Below are positions 21,099 to 27,049 of a DNA stretch of 27,049 bases, one piece after another; within the stretch, counting starts at the first letter, position 1, and every line of letters begins with the position of its first letter. The translations under genes and the position numbers were made by a program. The notes beneath the pieces were generated by a model that worked only from the letters and a program-made list of their open reading frames with translations, ran no database searches and was not told the origin of the DNA. The stretch covers positions 1 through 27,049 of the forward strand of contig CAZPGP010000011.1 of assembly GCA_964586395.1 (NCBI GenBank). Reading direction: 5' to 3'. Source of the DNA: DATEFF01 sp964586395. GTDB lineage: Bacteria > Patescibacteriota > Saccharimonadia > Saccharimonadales > EFPC-124.

Positions 21099-21149
21099 GG
21101 GTGCTTTGCTGTCCTTGTTGTGAGCGGTCGTAGGGACAATGCTCGGCGG

Positions 21150-21515
21150 TTAGTTCTGAGCGTAATTGGTCTCTCGCGGGCTAGTCATAGCCTTGGCGAC
21201 GTCGCTGTTCTTGACACGCTCAAGCGCTTGCAGACGAGCCGACTCAACCTCTAGGTCGCGCTTTTGGTCGGCGAGCTTCTCCTGCTTGTTCTTCAGATCG
21301 TTAATCTGGTAACCGTAGGCGCTCGTCTTTGTAATTTGCGTGAGATAGATAAGTCCAAGTATACACAGCATGATCGCAATGAGCACGGTGTGACTAATAG
21401 GGCCAAGACCAGAAGTAAGCTGGTGGCGGACGGTGTTCTGGTTGCGACGCCATGCGGCGGAACTACGGCCAGAAGTAGACTGCATATTGATGGTGAGCGT
21501 GGTGGGGCTAGACAT
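21150..21515 (-). CDS. ftsL: FtsL/DivIC-like division protein
   Basis: 121 aa. A short basic N-terminus is followed by one membrane span (about 43-60, HTVLIAIMLCILGLIYLTQI). A heptad-like coiled coil follows (INDLKNKQEKLADQKRDLEV ... LQALERV). This bitopic coiled-coil layout, together with its place between rsmH and the PBP gene, identifies the FtsL/DivIC group. Sequence identity in that group is always low, so ftsL is a positional symbol. By family, it joins FtsQ to form the divisome regulatory trimer. Confidence 0.8.
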   Translation of the reverse strand: MSSPTTLTINMQSTSGRSSAAWRRNQNTVRHQLTSGLGPISHTVLIAIMLCILGLIYLTQITKTSAYGYQINDLKNKQEKLADQKRDLEVESARLQALERVKNSDVAKAMTSPRETNYAQN

Positions 21516-21553
21516 CGGTACGTTTACTTTTTGTTTTTAATTTTTGTCTTGGT

Positions 21554-21577
21554 TGGGGGTGTCGGTTAAGACACCCC
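21554..21577 (-). repeat. Intra-operon hairpin upstream of ftsL
   Basis: A perfect 9-bp GC stem (GGGGGTGTC/GACACCCCC) with a 6-nt loop lies 14 nt after the stop of the 23-codon sORF and about 40 nt before the ftsL ATG. There is no T-run, so it may act as an RNA processing or attenuation element. Confidence 0.6.
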
Positions 21578-21590
21578 CGGTTTTGCACAG

Positions 21591-21662
21591 TTACTTGTCG
21601 TGTCGTACGACTACTTTTTGTTCCTGTGCGCTCGAGCGATCAAATTTGACCTTGATTGGCAT
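21591..21662 (-). CDS. Possible 23-aa small ORF between rsmH and ftsL
   Basis: ATG at 21662 follows AAGGG at 6 nt spacing, 19 nt after the rsmH stop. It encodes a charged, soluble 23-residue peptide that starts MPIKVKFDRSS and ends in VVVRHDK, then TAA. It is followed by a strong hairpin before ftsL. It may be a genuine micro-protein or a leader peptide whose translation affects the hairpin. The ribosome site and spacing are the only support. Confidence 0.4.
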   Translation of the reverse strand: MPIKVKFDRSSAQEQKVVVRHDK

Positions 21663-21681
21663 GATCAGCCCTTTCTTTTTT

Positions 21682-22575
21682 TTATTTTTTCACAGCAGCC
21701 CGAAGCTTTGCGCTCCGTGCTCGCGGATTGTGAACGTCCTCGGTGGCACCGCTGATTGGATGCTTAGTCAAGAGATTAAGTTCGGCTTCGTAGCCAGACT
21801 CGGTCTGCTCCTTGAAAAAACGTTTGACCAATCGGTCCTCTAGACTGTGGAAACTGATGACGCCTACCCTACCCCCCGGCCGAAGAAGCTTCGGTAACAG
21901 CGGTAGCGTACGCTCTATCTGCCCCAACTCGTCGTTGAGTGCGATGCGAATCGCCTGGAAGGTGCGCGTGGCTGGATGGACGCGAGTCCAGTGACCACGA
22001 TAGGCTTTCTTGACAACCTCGGCCAGCTCCTCGGTAGTGTGGAACGGTCGGGCCTGCGTAATCTCGCGAGCTACAGCTCGAGCCTTTGGCTCTTCCCCAT
22101 AGTCGCGAATCACACTGGCTAGGCGTTCTTCACTCGCGTTGTTGACGAAGTCGGCAGCCGTTTCGGACTGTGACCTGTCCATACGCATATCGAGTGGACC
22201 AGACCTGGAGAAACTGAATCCCCTGTCTTGGTTATCAAGTTGTGGTGACGAAACACCGAGGTCGATAAGGATGACGTCGAATTGCTCGCCATTATTTACG
22301 AGTACTCGAGCAGCGGAGGCAAAATCGCTCTGTATGAGACGTGCCCCCTGGTCTGCTAGATCTTGCAAATGTTGGATCGCAAAATCATCTCTATCAACCA
22401 ATGTCGCGTTAGACGCGGCGCCAATACGGCCCGTGATTTCTCGTGCATGCCCGCCGTAGCCAGCTGTCAAATCAAGGTATGTTTCACCCTGTTTTGGCGC
22501 TAGTACGTCCAGCGTTGCGTTTAGAAGCACAGGCAGATGGAGTTGTTGTGGTGGTGTTTTATTTTTTGAGGTCAC
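21682..22575 (-). CDS. rsmH: 16S rRNA (cytosine-1402-N4)-methyltransferase RsmH
   Basis: 297 aa. The SAM-binding motif is YLDLTAGYGGHA near 33-44, then LVDRDDFA. Further family segments are DVILIDLGVSSPQLD, RGFSFSRSGPLDMRMD, and GGRVGVISFHSLEDRLVK near the C-terminus. It methylates the N4 of C1402 in 16S rRNA. The start codon is GTG (22575) with only a close GGAT before it. It is second in the dcw cluster, 302 bp after mraZ, which is a long distance for the order mraZ-rsmH. Confidence 0.96.
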   Translation of the reverse strand: MTSKNKTPPQQLHLPVLLNATLDVLAPKQGETYLDLTAGYGGHAREITGRIGAASNATLVDRDDFAIQHLQDLADQGARLIQSDFASAARVLVNNGEQFDVILIDLGVSSPQLDNQDRGFSFSRSGPLDMRMDRSQSETAADFVNNASEERLASVIRDYGEEPKARAVAREITQARPFHTTEELAEVVKKAYRGHWTRVHPATRTFQAIRIALNDELGQIERTLPLLPKLLRPGGRVGVISFHSLEDRLVKRFFKEQTESGYEAELNLLTKHPISGATEDVHNPRARSAKLRAAVKK

Positions 22576-22877
22576 CTATCCAGGTAGCTAGTGTTTTTGT
22601 TTTTTTCGATGCGTTTTTGTTTTTGTGGTTAATGGAGTTGTTGTGATGTACATTTTTGAAGATCAAAAATGTTAAAAAGTGTTTCCATTAAAGAGTTTGA
22701 GAGACTTATGTGTGAGGTGGAGTTTTTTTGGGAGGTGTTTTGACTAACGAATGTGCGAGAGCTTTTTTAGGTGGTTAGCTCCAGGATACCACCCACTAAC
22801 TACCGGGTAGTTGACCTCAATATTGGCCTTCTTCCGGTTGGATTTTCCGAGTTGTTAAAGAGCGTGTAGGTACACTG
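22576..22877 (-). promoter_or_regulatory. Long mraZ-rsmH intergenic leader
   Basis: 302 bp without a gene. On the - strand it holds a palindrome AACTACC-C-GGTAGTT (22798-22812) followed by a single GTGGG, then a hairpin GGTGGT/ACCACC (22770-22793). A perfect 10-3-10 hairpin ACATTTTTGA/TCAAAAATGT lies at 22650-22672. No T-run follows any of these in the transcribed direction. A secondary promoter or RNA element for rsmH is possible. Confidence 0.4.
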
Positions 22878-23237
22878 CTACTCGCCTGCGATGAGGCGCC
22901 AGTACTGCCCTGCCCTAACGGCGGTGACAGATTTGTTGATGCCAGCAAATTCGCACAGGTGCTGCTCGAGGGTAATGCGACCTTGTTTTTGGTCGATAGC
23001 AGCTTCTGTTTTGCCGGATCGGAACTGTACGTTTAAGTCGGCTACCTTCTCGTCCAGGATGCTTCCCTTCAGTTCAGGTTCGACCAGTTGGTCCCACACC
23101 GCTTTTGGGTAAAGGTGTAGGTAGTTCCGAAAGCCACGGGTAATGACTACCCCGCTGGAAAACTCTTCGCGAAGCTCTGTCGGGATTGTTAACCGACGCT
23201 TCTCGTCTAGCTTCCGTTCAAAGTAATCTGTGGCCAT
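22878..23237 (-). CDS. mraZ: MraZ, transcriptional regulator of the dcw cluster
   Basis: 119 aa, slightly shorter than the usual ~145. It has two SpoVT/AbrB-like halves: LDEKRRLTIPTELRE near 10-24 and DQKQGRITLEQHL near 82-94, the two copies of the DxxxR..(I/L)P pattern. MraZ forms ring-like oligomers and represses its own operon by binding repeated TGGG boxes. Four such boxes lie upstream (23292-23339). The ATG at 23237 is 6 nt after a CACAAT, so a leaderless transcript is possible besides the boxed promoter. Confidence 0.95.
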   Translation of the reverse strand: MATDYFERKLDEKRRLTIPTELREEFSSGVVITRGFRNYLHLYPKAVWDQLVEPELKGSILDEKVADLNVQFRSGKTEAAIDQKQGRITLEQHLCEFAGINKSVTAVRAGQYWRLIAGE

Positions 23238-23291
23238 CGTTTGATTGTGATTTTTTTGTGCAGTGGTTTTTGTTGTTCTTGTGCGGTTGGT

Positions 23292-23339
23292 TACCCACCG
23301 CTACCCACTGACATCAGTCTACTACCCACCATTACCCAC
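23292..23339 (-). promoter_or_regulatory. MraZ operator: four GTGGGTA boxes
   Basis: On the - strand GTGGGTA occurs at 23339-23333, 23329-23323, 23308-23302 and 23298-23292. That is two pairs with a 10-bp period inside each pair and 21 bp between pairs. Direct TGGG repeats are the known target of MraZ. Confidence 0.85.
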
Positions 23340-23344
23340 TGCAA
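23316..23344 (-). promoter_or_regulatory. Promoter of the dcw operon
   Basis: On the - strand: TTGCAG (23344-23339), 17-bp spacer, TAGACT (23321-23316). The first two MraZ boxes fill the spacer and the other two lie just after the predicted start (near 23309), ideal for repression. The leader would be about 72 nt. Confidence 0.5.
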
Positions 23345-23381
23345 GTGTTTTTACTCAACTTATTCGCACCTGGCGGGGCGG

Positions 23382-23402
23382 TTTTCCACACTTCTGTGGA
23401 AA
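23382..23402. repeat. Opposed DnaA-box-like sites upstream of mraZ
   Basis: TTTTCCACA (23382-23390) and TGTGGAAA (23395-23402) form an 8-4-8 inverted repeat about 40 bp upstream of the mraZ -35 box. A further TGTGGATTA is at 23470-23478. Confidence 0.4.
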
Positions 23403-23430
23403 GTCCACTCCCCCACCCCAAGAAAGCGAA

Positions 23431-23450
23431 ACGGCCCCATGTAGGGCCGT
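23431..23450 (-). terminator. Terminator of the 74-aa membrane protein gene
   Basis: ACGGCCC/GGGCCGT, a 7-bp stem with a 6-nt loop, followed on the - strand by a T-rich stretch (TTTCGCTTTCTT). It separates this gene from the mraZ promoter. Confidence 0.6.
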
Positions 23451-23475
23451 CTATATAAACCGAGAAACCTGTGGA

Positions 23476-23700
23476 TTACTTGTTCTGCAAGTAATTGATT
23501 AGTGCTGCGTCGTAGCGGGTCGAAACCTGAATGACCAGCCAACCGATTAGGAAAAATAGGTTGACCAAGACTGACACAACGAGGACCGAGTTACGGACGT
23601 CGCTGTTCAGCTGCTTCACAATGTATTCTGGTGATACAGCTGCCTTCTTAGTTGTTTTGGTTTCTTTTTCTTTGACGCTCGTGTTTGTTTTTGCGTTCAT
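23476..23700 (-). CDS. Small single-span membrane protein of unknown function
   Basis: 74 aa. A Lys/Thr-rich N-terminus (1-20) is followed by a short helix and one membrane span (about 37-58, NSVLVVSVLVNLFFLIGWLV), with a short tail. Its promoter is clear: TTGACA (23738-23733), 17 bp, TAATGT (23715-23710, with a TGC extension). The start is only about 3 nt before the ATG, so the mRNA should be leaderless. It has its own terminator and lies just upstream of mraZ. No family is recognised, and a link with cell division is only positional. Confidence 0.7.
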   Translation of the reverse strand: MNAKTNTSVKEKETKTTKKAAVSPEYIVKQLNSDVRNSVLVVSVLVNLFFLIGWLVIQVSTRYDAALINYLQNK

Positions 23701-23709
23701 GATAGGTTT

Positions 23710-23738
23710 ACATTAGCATAAGCTTTTACGATTGTCAA
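23710..23738 (-). promoter_or_regulatory. Leaderless promoter of the 74-aa protein gene
   Basis: TTGACA-N17-TAATGT with an upstream TGC (extended -10). The predicted start is 3 nt before the ATG at 23700. Confidence 0.7.
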
Positions 23739-23745
23739 CATTCTA

Positions 23746-23774
23746 TTGCTATGATCTCAAAATTATCCTAGAAT
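23746..23774 (+). promoter_or_regulatory. Promoter of island gene F
   Basis: TTGCTA at 23746-23751, 17-bp spacer, TAGAAT at 23769-23774. The start is near 23781, and an AAGGAGG ribosome site follows. Confidence 0.6.
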
Positions 23775-23809
23775 AACCCCGTACCACTTGCACTGCCAAG
23801 GAGGATATC

Positions 23810-24127
23810 ATGACCGCTCAAGCGGGCAAGGCATTCGGCGTCGTCACGAAGATCCACGACGAGATGGTGAGACAAGGCCACACAGTGCTACACTTCACGG
23901 CCACCGACAGTGCCTCGGCGACCATCATCACGATGTGGAACGTCTCGATGACCTTCACTCTCCTCCCCCAGAGTGAAGGCGAAGCTCTCCGGGTCACCAT
24001 GTCCATCCCACCCGGGCAAACCCCGCTCCTCACCAACCTCGCACAGGCCAAGGCCAATTCCAGGAGTGTCCTGGAGCGGGCGGTTGCAAATGTGAACTGC
24101 GAAGGCATCGCGATCCGCTTTGTGTGA
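23810..24127 (+). CDS. Small protein of unknown function (island gene F)
   Basis: 105 aa. It has the strongest ribosome site in the window (AAGGAGG, 6-7 nt before ATG 23810), its own promoter and a 14-bp terminator hairpin. Alternating hydrophobic residues (TVLHFTATDSASATIITMW, VSMTFTLLP, LRVTMSIP) suggest a beta-rich fold, followed by one helix (NLAQAKANSRSVLERAVANV). There is no signal peptide or membrane span. It is the only + strand gene within the right-hand block, between the 74-aa protein gene and galU. It resembles the other island genes in GC-rich codon choice. No family is recognised. Confidence 0.65.
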   Translation: MTAQAGKAFGVVTKIHDEMVRQGHTVLHFTATDSASATIITMWNVSMTFTLLPQSEGEALRVTMSIPPGQTPLLTNLAQAKANSRSVLERAVANVNCEGIAIRFV

Positions 24128-24164
24128 GATCCACGCCTTCAACCCGCCCCGCGGGAGCGTACGC

Positions 24165-24198
24165 GAAAGCGCCGCCCCGGTCATGGGGCGGCGCTTTC
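24165..24198. terminator. Bidirectional terminator hairpin between gene F and galU
   Basis: A perfect 14-bp stem (24165-24178 with 24185-24198) with a 6-nt loop and TTT in its 3' arm on the + strand. It lies between two converging stops and can end both transcripts. Confidence 0.8.
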
Positions 24199-24214
24199 CG
24201 TTTATAATCCGAAA

Positions 24215-25057
24215 TTATTCTGAAGAGCGGTGCGAGGCCATAAACTGGTTGGCGTGCAACCACCCGTCCACTGTTCCACAGTCGAGATAATCACCCTTAG
24301 TCGTTACGACGGCTAGTTGTTTGCCAAGCTCGCCAACATAGATATTAAGAGCGTCAGTAACATAGTATTCGCCGTTCGTGGGCTTGATGTGCTGCAAGCA
24401 GCCAAGCATTTCTGTATCGAATATGTAGAGGCTCAGATTGTTGAATGTACTGAGCGCTTCCTCGGGTTTTGGTTTTTCCACAATGCGCTTGAAGAACTGT
24501 TTATGGTCGTGGTGCTCAACCTCAACAATGCCGTATTTATAGACTTCCTCTTTGGGGACGTGCACGACACCCATACCAGACGTCACACCGCTCGCTTCGA
24601 CCTGCTCCATCAAGTGCGCAACCTCTGAGCTGCCGTCCTTGTTGTAGATAAACTGGTCACCCATAATCACCAGGACTTGCTCACCGGGCTCAATGTACTG
24701 CTCGCACAACATCACCGGAACGGCAGTGCCATATGGCAGGCTTGGACTCTGGACCACAAAATGAAAATTCGCCTTCGTACTCAACTTTTTCAGCTCTTCG
24801 AGCTCCTTCAACTTGCCCTTTGTCTCGAGATGCTTGTAGATCGCCTCGTTGTCACCATAGTAGTTGCGAATCTGCGCACTCTGCTCGCCAACCACAAAAT
24901 AAAAGTCTGTTATACCAGCAGCAATCGCGTCGTCAACAATGTAGTCGATGACCGGCCTGTTGCCTACGGGTAGCATGCATTTCTCGATTGACTTAGTTAG
25001 CGGTAGCCAACGCGTACCGAATCCGCCAATGGCAATAATCGCTTTTGTGCATTTCAT
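24215..25057 (-). CDS. galU: UTP-glucose-1-phosphate uridylyltransferase
   Basis: 280 aa, a nucleotidyltransferase fold. The signature is GGFGTR (11-16) followed by LPLTKSIEKCMLPVGNRPVIDY. VLVIMGDQF holds the metal-binding aspartate, and GIVEVEHH ... IVEKPKPEEA is the GalU-typical segment. It makes UDP-glucose from UTP and glucose-1-phosphate for envelope polysaccharides and glycolipids. Its ATG overlaps the stop of the HAD gene (ATGA), so it is the last gene of the GH1-yvcK-HAD-galU operon. It ends at the bidirectional hairpin shared with gene F. Confidence 0.95.
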   Translation of the reverse strand: MKCTKAIIAIGGFGTRWLPLTKSIEKCMLPVGNRPVIDYIVDDAIAAGITDFYFVVGEQSAQIRNYYGDNEAIYKHLETKGKLKELEELKKLSTKANFHFVVQSPSLPYGTAVPVMLCEQYIEPGEQVLVIMGDQFIYNKDGSSEVAHLMEQVEASGVTSGMGVVHVPKEEVYKYGIVEVEHHDHKQFFKRIVEKPKPEEALSTFNNLSLYIFDTEMLGCLQHIKPTNGEYYVTDALNIYVGELGKQLAVVTTKGDYLDCGTVDGWLHANQFMASHRSSE

Positions 25058-25653
25058 AGGACGTTCCTTACGTGTTTTAGGCTGTTCACTATAACATAAC
25101 CGCTCTGTTGAGCTATTGGCAAATCAGAAGTACGGTTAAGGTTGATCTCCTTAAACCCAACCGGCAGACGCTGGTCTGGCTTGTCATCTACCAGCCAACC
25201 CTGCTGCGCTTCGTGCGCCCAACCGAGATACTCAGCCTTTGGTTCGCGGATGATCATGATCGGCAGCTTCATAAATTCAGGTGTGAGCGAAAGCTTCAGG
25301 CGCTGGTAGGGCTCGTTGCCAAATGTCAGGATACGCACGTCGTGACCTTCGGCAGCCCAGGCAAAGACCTCGTCGCTATCGGGGTATCGAAAGTCGTGGC
25401 CAACCAGATCTTCGCGGACCGCGTCAGCGATTCCAGCGTCTGAGCTACCGGTCATCTTGCGCATATGGGCAAAGAAATCGTAATCGTACAGCTTGCCCAC
25501 GTAGCTGAAGTACGCCTGGCCATCGGCCTTTGCCGCCTCGGCATCTAGACCGTATCGGCGCGTCACCGACTCCCACAACTTCGTCGTGAAGCTAGCCGTG
25601 TCGAATAGCGTCCGGTCGAAGTCAACAAAAAGAATTGGTTTTTTCTGAGTCAT
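25054..25653 (-). CDS. HAD-superfamily hydrolase
   Basis: 199 aa. Motif I is FVDFDRTLFDT with the nucleophile and acid/base aspartates D11 and D13. ILTFGNEP fits motif II, and WLVDDKPDQ fits the C-terminal acidic motif. The cap inserted between motifs I and II is helical. This predicts a small-molecule phosphatase or phosphotransferase, substrate unknown. It lies between yvcK and galU with start/stop overlaps on both sides. A role in sugar-phosphate metabolism is therefore possible, but only from context. Confidence 0.8.
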   Translation of the reverse strand: MTQKKPILFVDFDRTLFDTASFTTKLWESVTRRYGLDAEAAKADGQAYFSYVGKLYDYDFFAHMRKMTGSSDAGIADAVREDLVGHDFRYPDSDEVFAWAAEGHDVRILTFGNEPYQRLKLSLTPEFMKLPIMIIREPKAEYLGWAHEAQQGWLVDDKPDQRLPVGFKEINLNRTSDLPIAQQSGYVIVNSLKHVRNVL

Positions 25654-26657
25654 TAACTGAAATATATCTTCATTATTGCGCGAGAGACTTTGTCGGCATC
25701 ATGGCGAATCAGCGTACGTGCGTGCGCGATCGGATCAACCTTGGCGGTTGGCTGCCAGATCTTTTGGGAGACAAAGTCGCCGCCTATCGCCTTATAGTGT
25801 TGCGCAGCCAAGGTCGTTTTGTCAAAGCCAACCCAGAATTCGCGATCTTTGGCGTACTTCTGGAGTAGCTCCTCGTCTGGCTTGGCATTGTTGTACAGCA
25901 CGTAGTCGAGGTTAGTTTCGCCGCCCATAAATCGCTCGATCTCCTCAGCAAAATCATTCACCTTGAAGTTATCGGTCTGTCCCGGCTTAGTCACCAAATT
26001 ACAGATGTAGACTTTCTTCGCGGCTGACATAGCCAGCGCCTCGCTGACACCCTCTACGACCAACGCCGGCGCGATGGAGCCATACAAATTACCGGGTGCG
26101 ATAACTACAAGATCCGCATCAATGATAGCCTGCTTTGCGGCCGGACTTATAACGGCGTGTGGCTCGAGGCGGACCTTTGGTCGAGTCTGCGTGCCGAAGT
26201 CGGCGTGTGCGATCTGGAATTCGCCGCGCATCACCGTACTATCAGAGTGCTCGATCACCAGCGTCACCTTGTCCATGGTCATAGGCACAACGGTGCCGGT
26301 AATATTCAGAACCTCACTAGCCAGCTCCACCGCTTCACCAAAGTTATCAGTCATCTTTTCCACAGCCGTGAGAAATAAATTGCCGAACGAATGTCCGGCA
26401 AATGTTCCTTCTGGGAAGCGATAATTAAACAGTTCACGCATCGTATCACTCGAGCGAGACAGGGCGACAAGGCATTGCCGAACATCACCCGGCGGTAACA
26501 CGCCCAGCTCGTCACGCAGCTGTCCGGTACTACCTCCATCGTCTGCCATATTGACGAGAGCCGTGATGGTATGTATATAATGCTTGAGGGCATTTAGAAG
26601 CGTAAAGCTTCCTGTGCCTCCACCAATTACGACTACTTTCACTCCCAGGTTTTCCAC
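25653..26657 (-). CDS. yvcK: YvcK/CofD-like protein (gluconeogenesis factor family)
   Basis: 334 aa. The N-terminal GGGTGS (12-17) and NMADDGGSTG (36-45) are the nucleotide-binding motifs of the CofD/YvcK family, and APGNLYGSIAPALVVEGV near 180-200 is also typical. YvcK binds UDP-sugars and in Firmicutes is needed for growth on gluconeogenic carbon and for correct envelope synthesis. The GTG start at 26657 was chosen because GGAAGGAT lies 6 nt upstream, overlapping the end of the glycosidase gene. A later GTG at 26642 is less likely. It overlaps the HAD gene by TAATG. Confidence 0.92.
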   Translation of the reverse strand: MENLGVKVVVIGGGTGSFTLLNALKHYIHTITALVNMADDGGSTGQLRDELGVLPPGDVRQCLVALSRSSDTMRELFNYRFPEGTFAGHSFGNLFLTAVEKMTDNFGEAVELASEVLNITGTVVPMTMDKVTLVIEHSDSTVMRGEFQIAHADFGTQTRPKVRLEPHAVISPAAKQAIIDADLVVIAPGNLYGSIAPALVVEGVSEALAMSAAKKVYICNLVTKPGQTDNFKVNDFAEEIERFMGGETNLDYVLYNNAKPDEELLQKYAKDREFWVGFDKTTLAAQHYKAIGGDFVSQKIWQPTAKVDPIAHARTLIRHDADKVSRAIMKIYFS

Positions 26658-26660
26658 GCT

Positions 26661-27049
26661 CTATCCTTCCCGTATCTGTTTCAGAAGCTTGGCAAACCAC
26701 TTAGCGCTTTCCCTCGGGACGCGCTTTTTTGTTTTACGATCTACAGCTATGAGACCGAATCGTGGCCAGAAACCACTCGTCCACTCGAAATTATCCAGCA
26801 GGCTCCAGTGTAGATAGCCCTGGAGCTTTACGCCTTTTTGCAAAGCCTTGTGCATGCCTATCAGCGTCTGGCTAATCCACCATTTACGGTGTTCGTCGTC
26901 GCGGTCGGCCAGACCGTTCTCTGTCACGATGATCGGCAGCTTGTACTTGCGATGCAATCGCTCCAGCACAAATTCGATGTTTTGCGGTTGCATATCCCAG
27001 CCTAGATCGCTCTGCTTCTCGTTGAGGTTATGAACTTTGTAGCCCAGGA
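26661..27049 (-). CDS. Glycoside hydrolase family 1 (beta-glucosidase-like), 5' end outside window
   Basis: Partial: the last ~128 codons. The frame runs to the window end without a stop, through GYKVHNLNEKQSDLGWDM. It contains LPIIVTENGLAD, where the Glu is the family-1 catalytic nucleophile. LQGYLHWSLLDNFEW is the aglycone-site loop, followed by RFGLIAVD. These make a GH1 beta-glycosidase (glucosidase, galactosidase or similar) nearly certain. Which sugar it cleaves cannot be told. Its stop is 3 nt before the yvcK start, so it belongs to the same operon. No secretion signal can be judged, since the N-terminus is missing. Confidence 0.93.
   Translation of the reverse strand, partial: LGYKVHNLNEKQSDLGWDMQPQNIEFVLERLHRKYKLPIIVTENGLADRDDEHRKWWISQTLIGMHKALQKGVKLQGYLHWSLLDNFEWTSGFWPRFGLIAVDRKTKKRVPRESAKWFAKLLKQIREG

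Noticed and set aside
24474..24482. TTTTCCACA inside galU (and at 26356 inside yvcK) as DnaA boxes
   Set aside because: They arise from coding for Val-Glu-Lys on the opposite strand and are not in intergenic DNA.
1..27049. CRISPR array, tRNA, rRNA, IS element or prophage
   Set aside because: No regularly spaced repeats, cloverleaf with CCA end, rRNA segment, transposase or phage gene was seen in either strand.

Overview
The window looks like a chromosomal segment of a Candidate Phyla Radiation (Patescibacteria) bacterium, most likely Saccharibacteria (TM7). This is an inference from the style of the encoded proteins: a short MraZ-RsmH-FtsL-PBP-MraY-FtsW-MurG-FtsQ cluster, a TopA with GRFGP repeats and a basic tail instead of zinc fingers, a sigma-region-4/HARE-HTH protein, a VirD4-like ATPase and DprA. 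TGA is used as a normal stop, which argues against the UGA-recoding Gracilibacteria/Absconditabacteria. Nothing here fixes the species. Two runs of exactly 100 N (15749-15848 and 17669-17768) show that this is a scaffold.

Layout. Core genes from 1 to 14782 are on the + strand: a receiver protein, rluB-type pseudouridine synthase, der, pth, dprA, topA, the sigma-4/HARE-HTH protein and a large VirD4/TraG-like ATPase. Core genes from 15476 to 27049 are all on the - strand: the dcw division and cell-wall cluster (mraZ to ftsQ), and a carbohydrate operon (partial GH1 glycosidase, yvcK, HAD phosphatase, galU). The blocks converge on an AT-rich, gene-free stretch at 14783-15475 that holds two TTTTCCACA (DnaA-box-like) sites.

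Between the core genes sit five single-gene or tandem islands carrying six small ORFs of unknown function (1815-2051 +, 3640-4020 -, 4162-4581 -, 5369-5659 -, 7171-7911 -, 23810-24127 +). Each ORF has a GC-rich reading frame and a long, almost perfect GC-rich hairpin after or beside its stop. Most also have a recognisable promoter and a clear Shine-Dalgarno site. Two of them (3640-4020 and 4162-4581) appear to be paralogues. The 5369-5659 gene is bracketed by a perfect 15-bp inverted repeat and has a structured leader.

A probable structured non-coding RNA of about 281 nt lies on the - strand at 5914-6194, with a TTGACA-N17-TATCTT promoter and an intrinsic terminator. It is divergent from dprA.

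Regulation. Several operon-leading core genes have a -10 box ending about 6-9 nt before the ATG, which predicts leaderless mRNAs. Operon-internal genes (mraY, murG, yvcK) and most island genes have Shine-Dalgarno sites. The mraZ promoter carries four GTGGGTA boxes in two pairs, the expected form of an MraZ autoregulatory operator. All promoter, terminator and RNA-structure statements were made by eye from the sequence. No database search, folding program or composition calculation was run.
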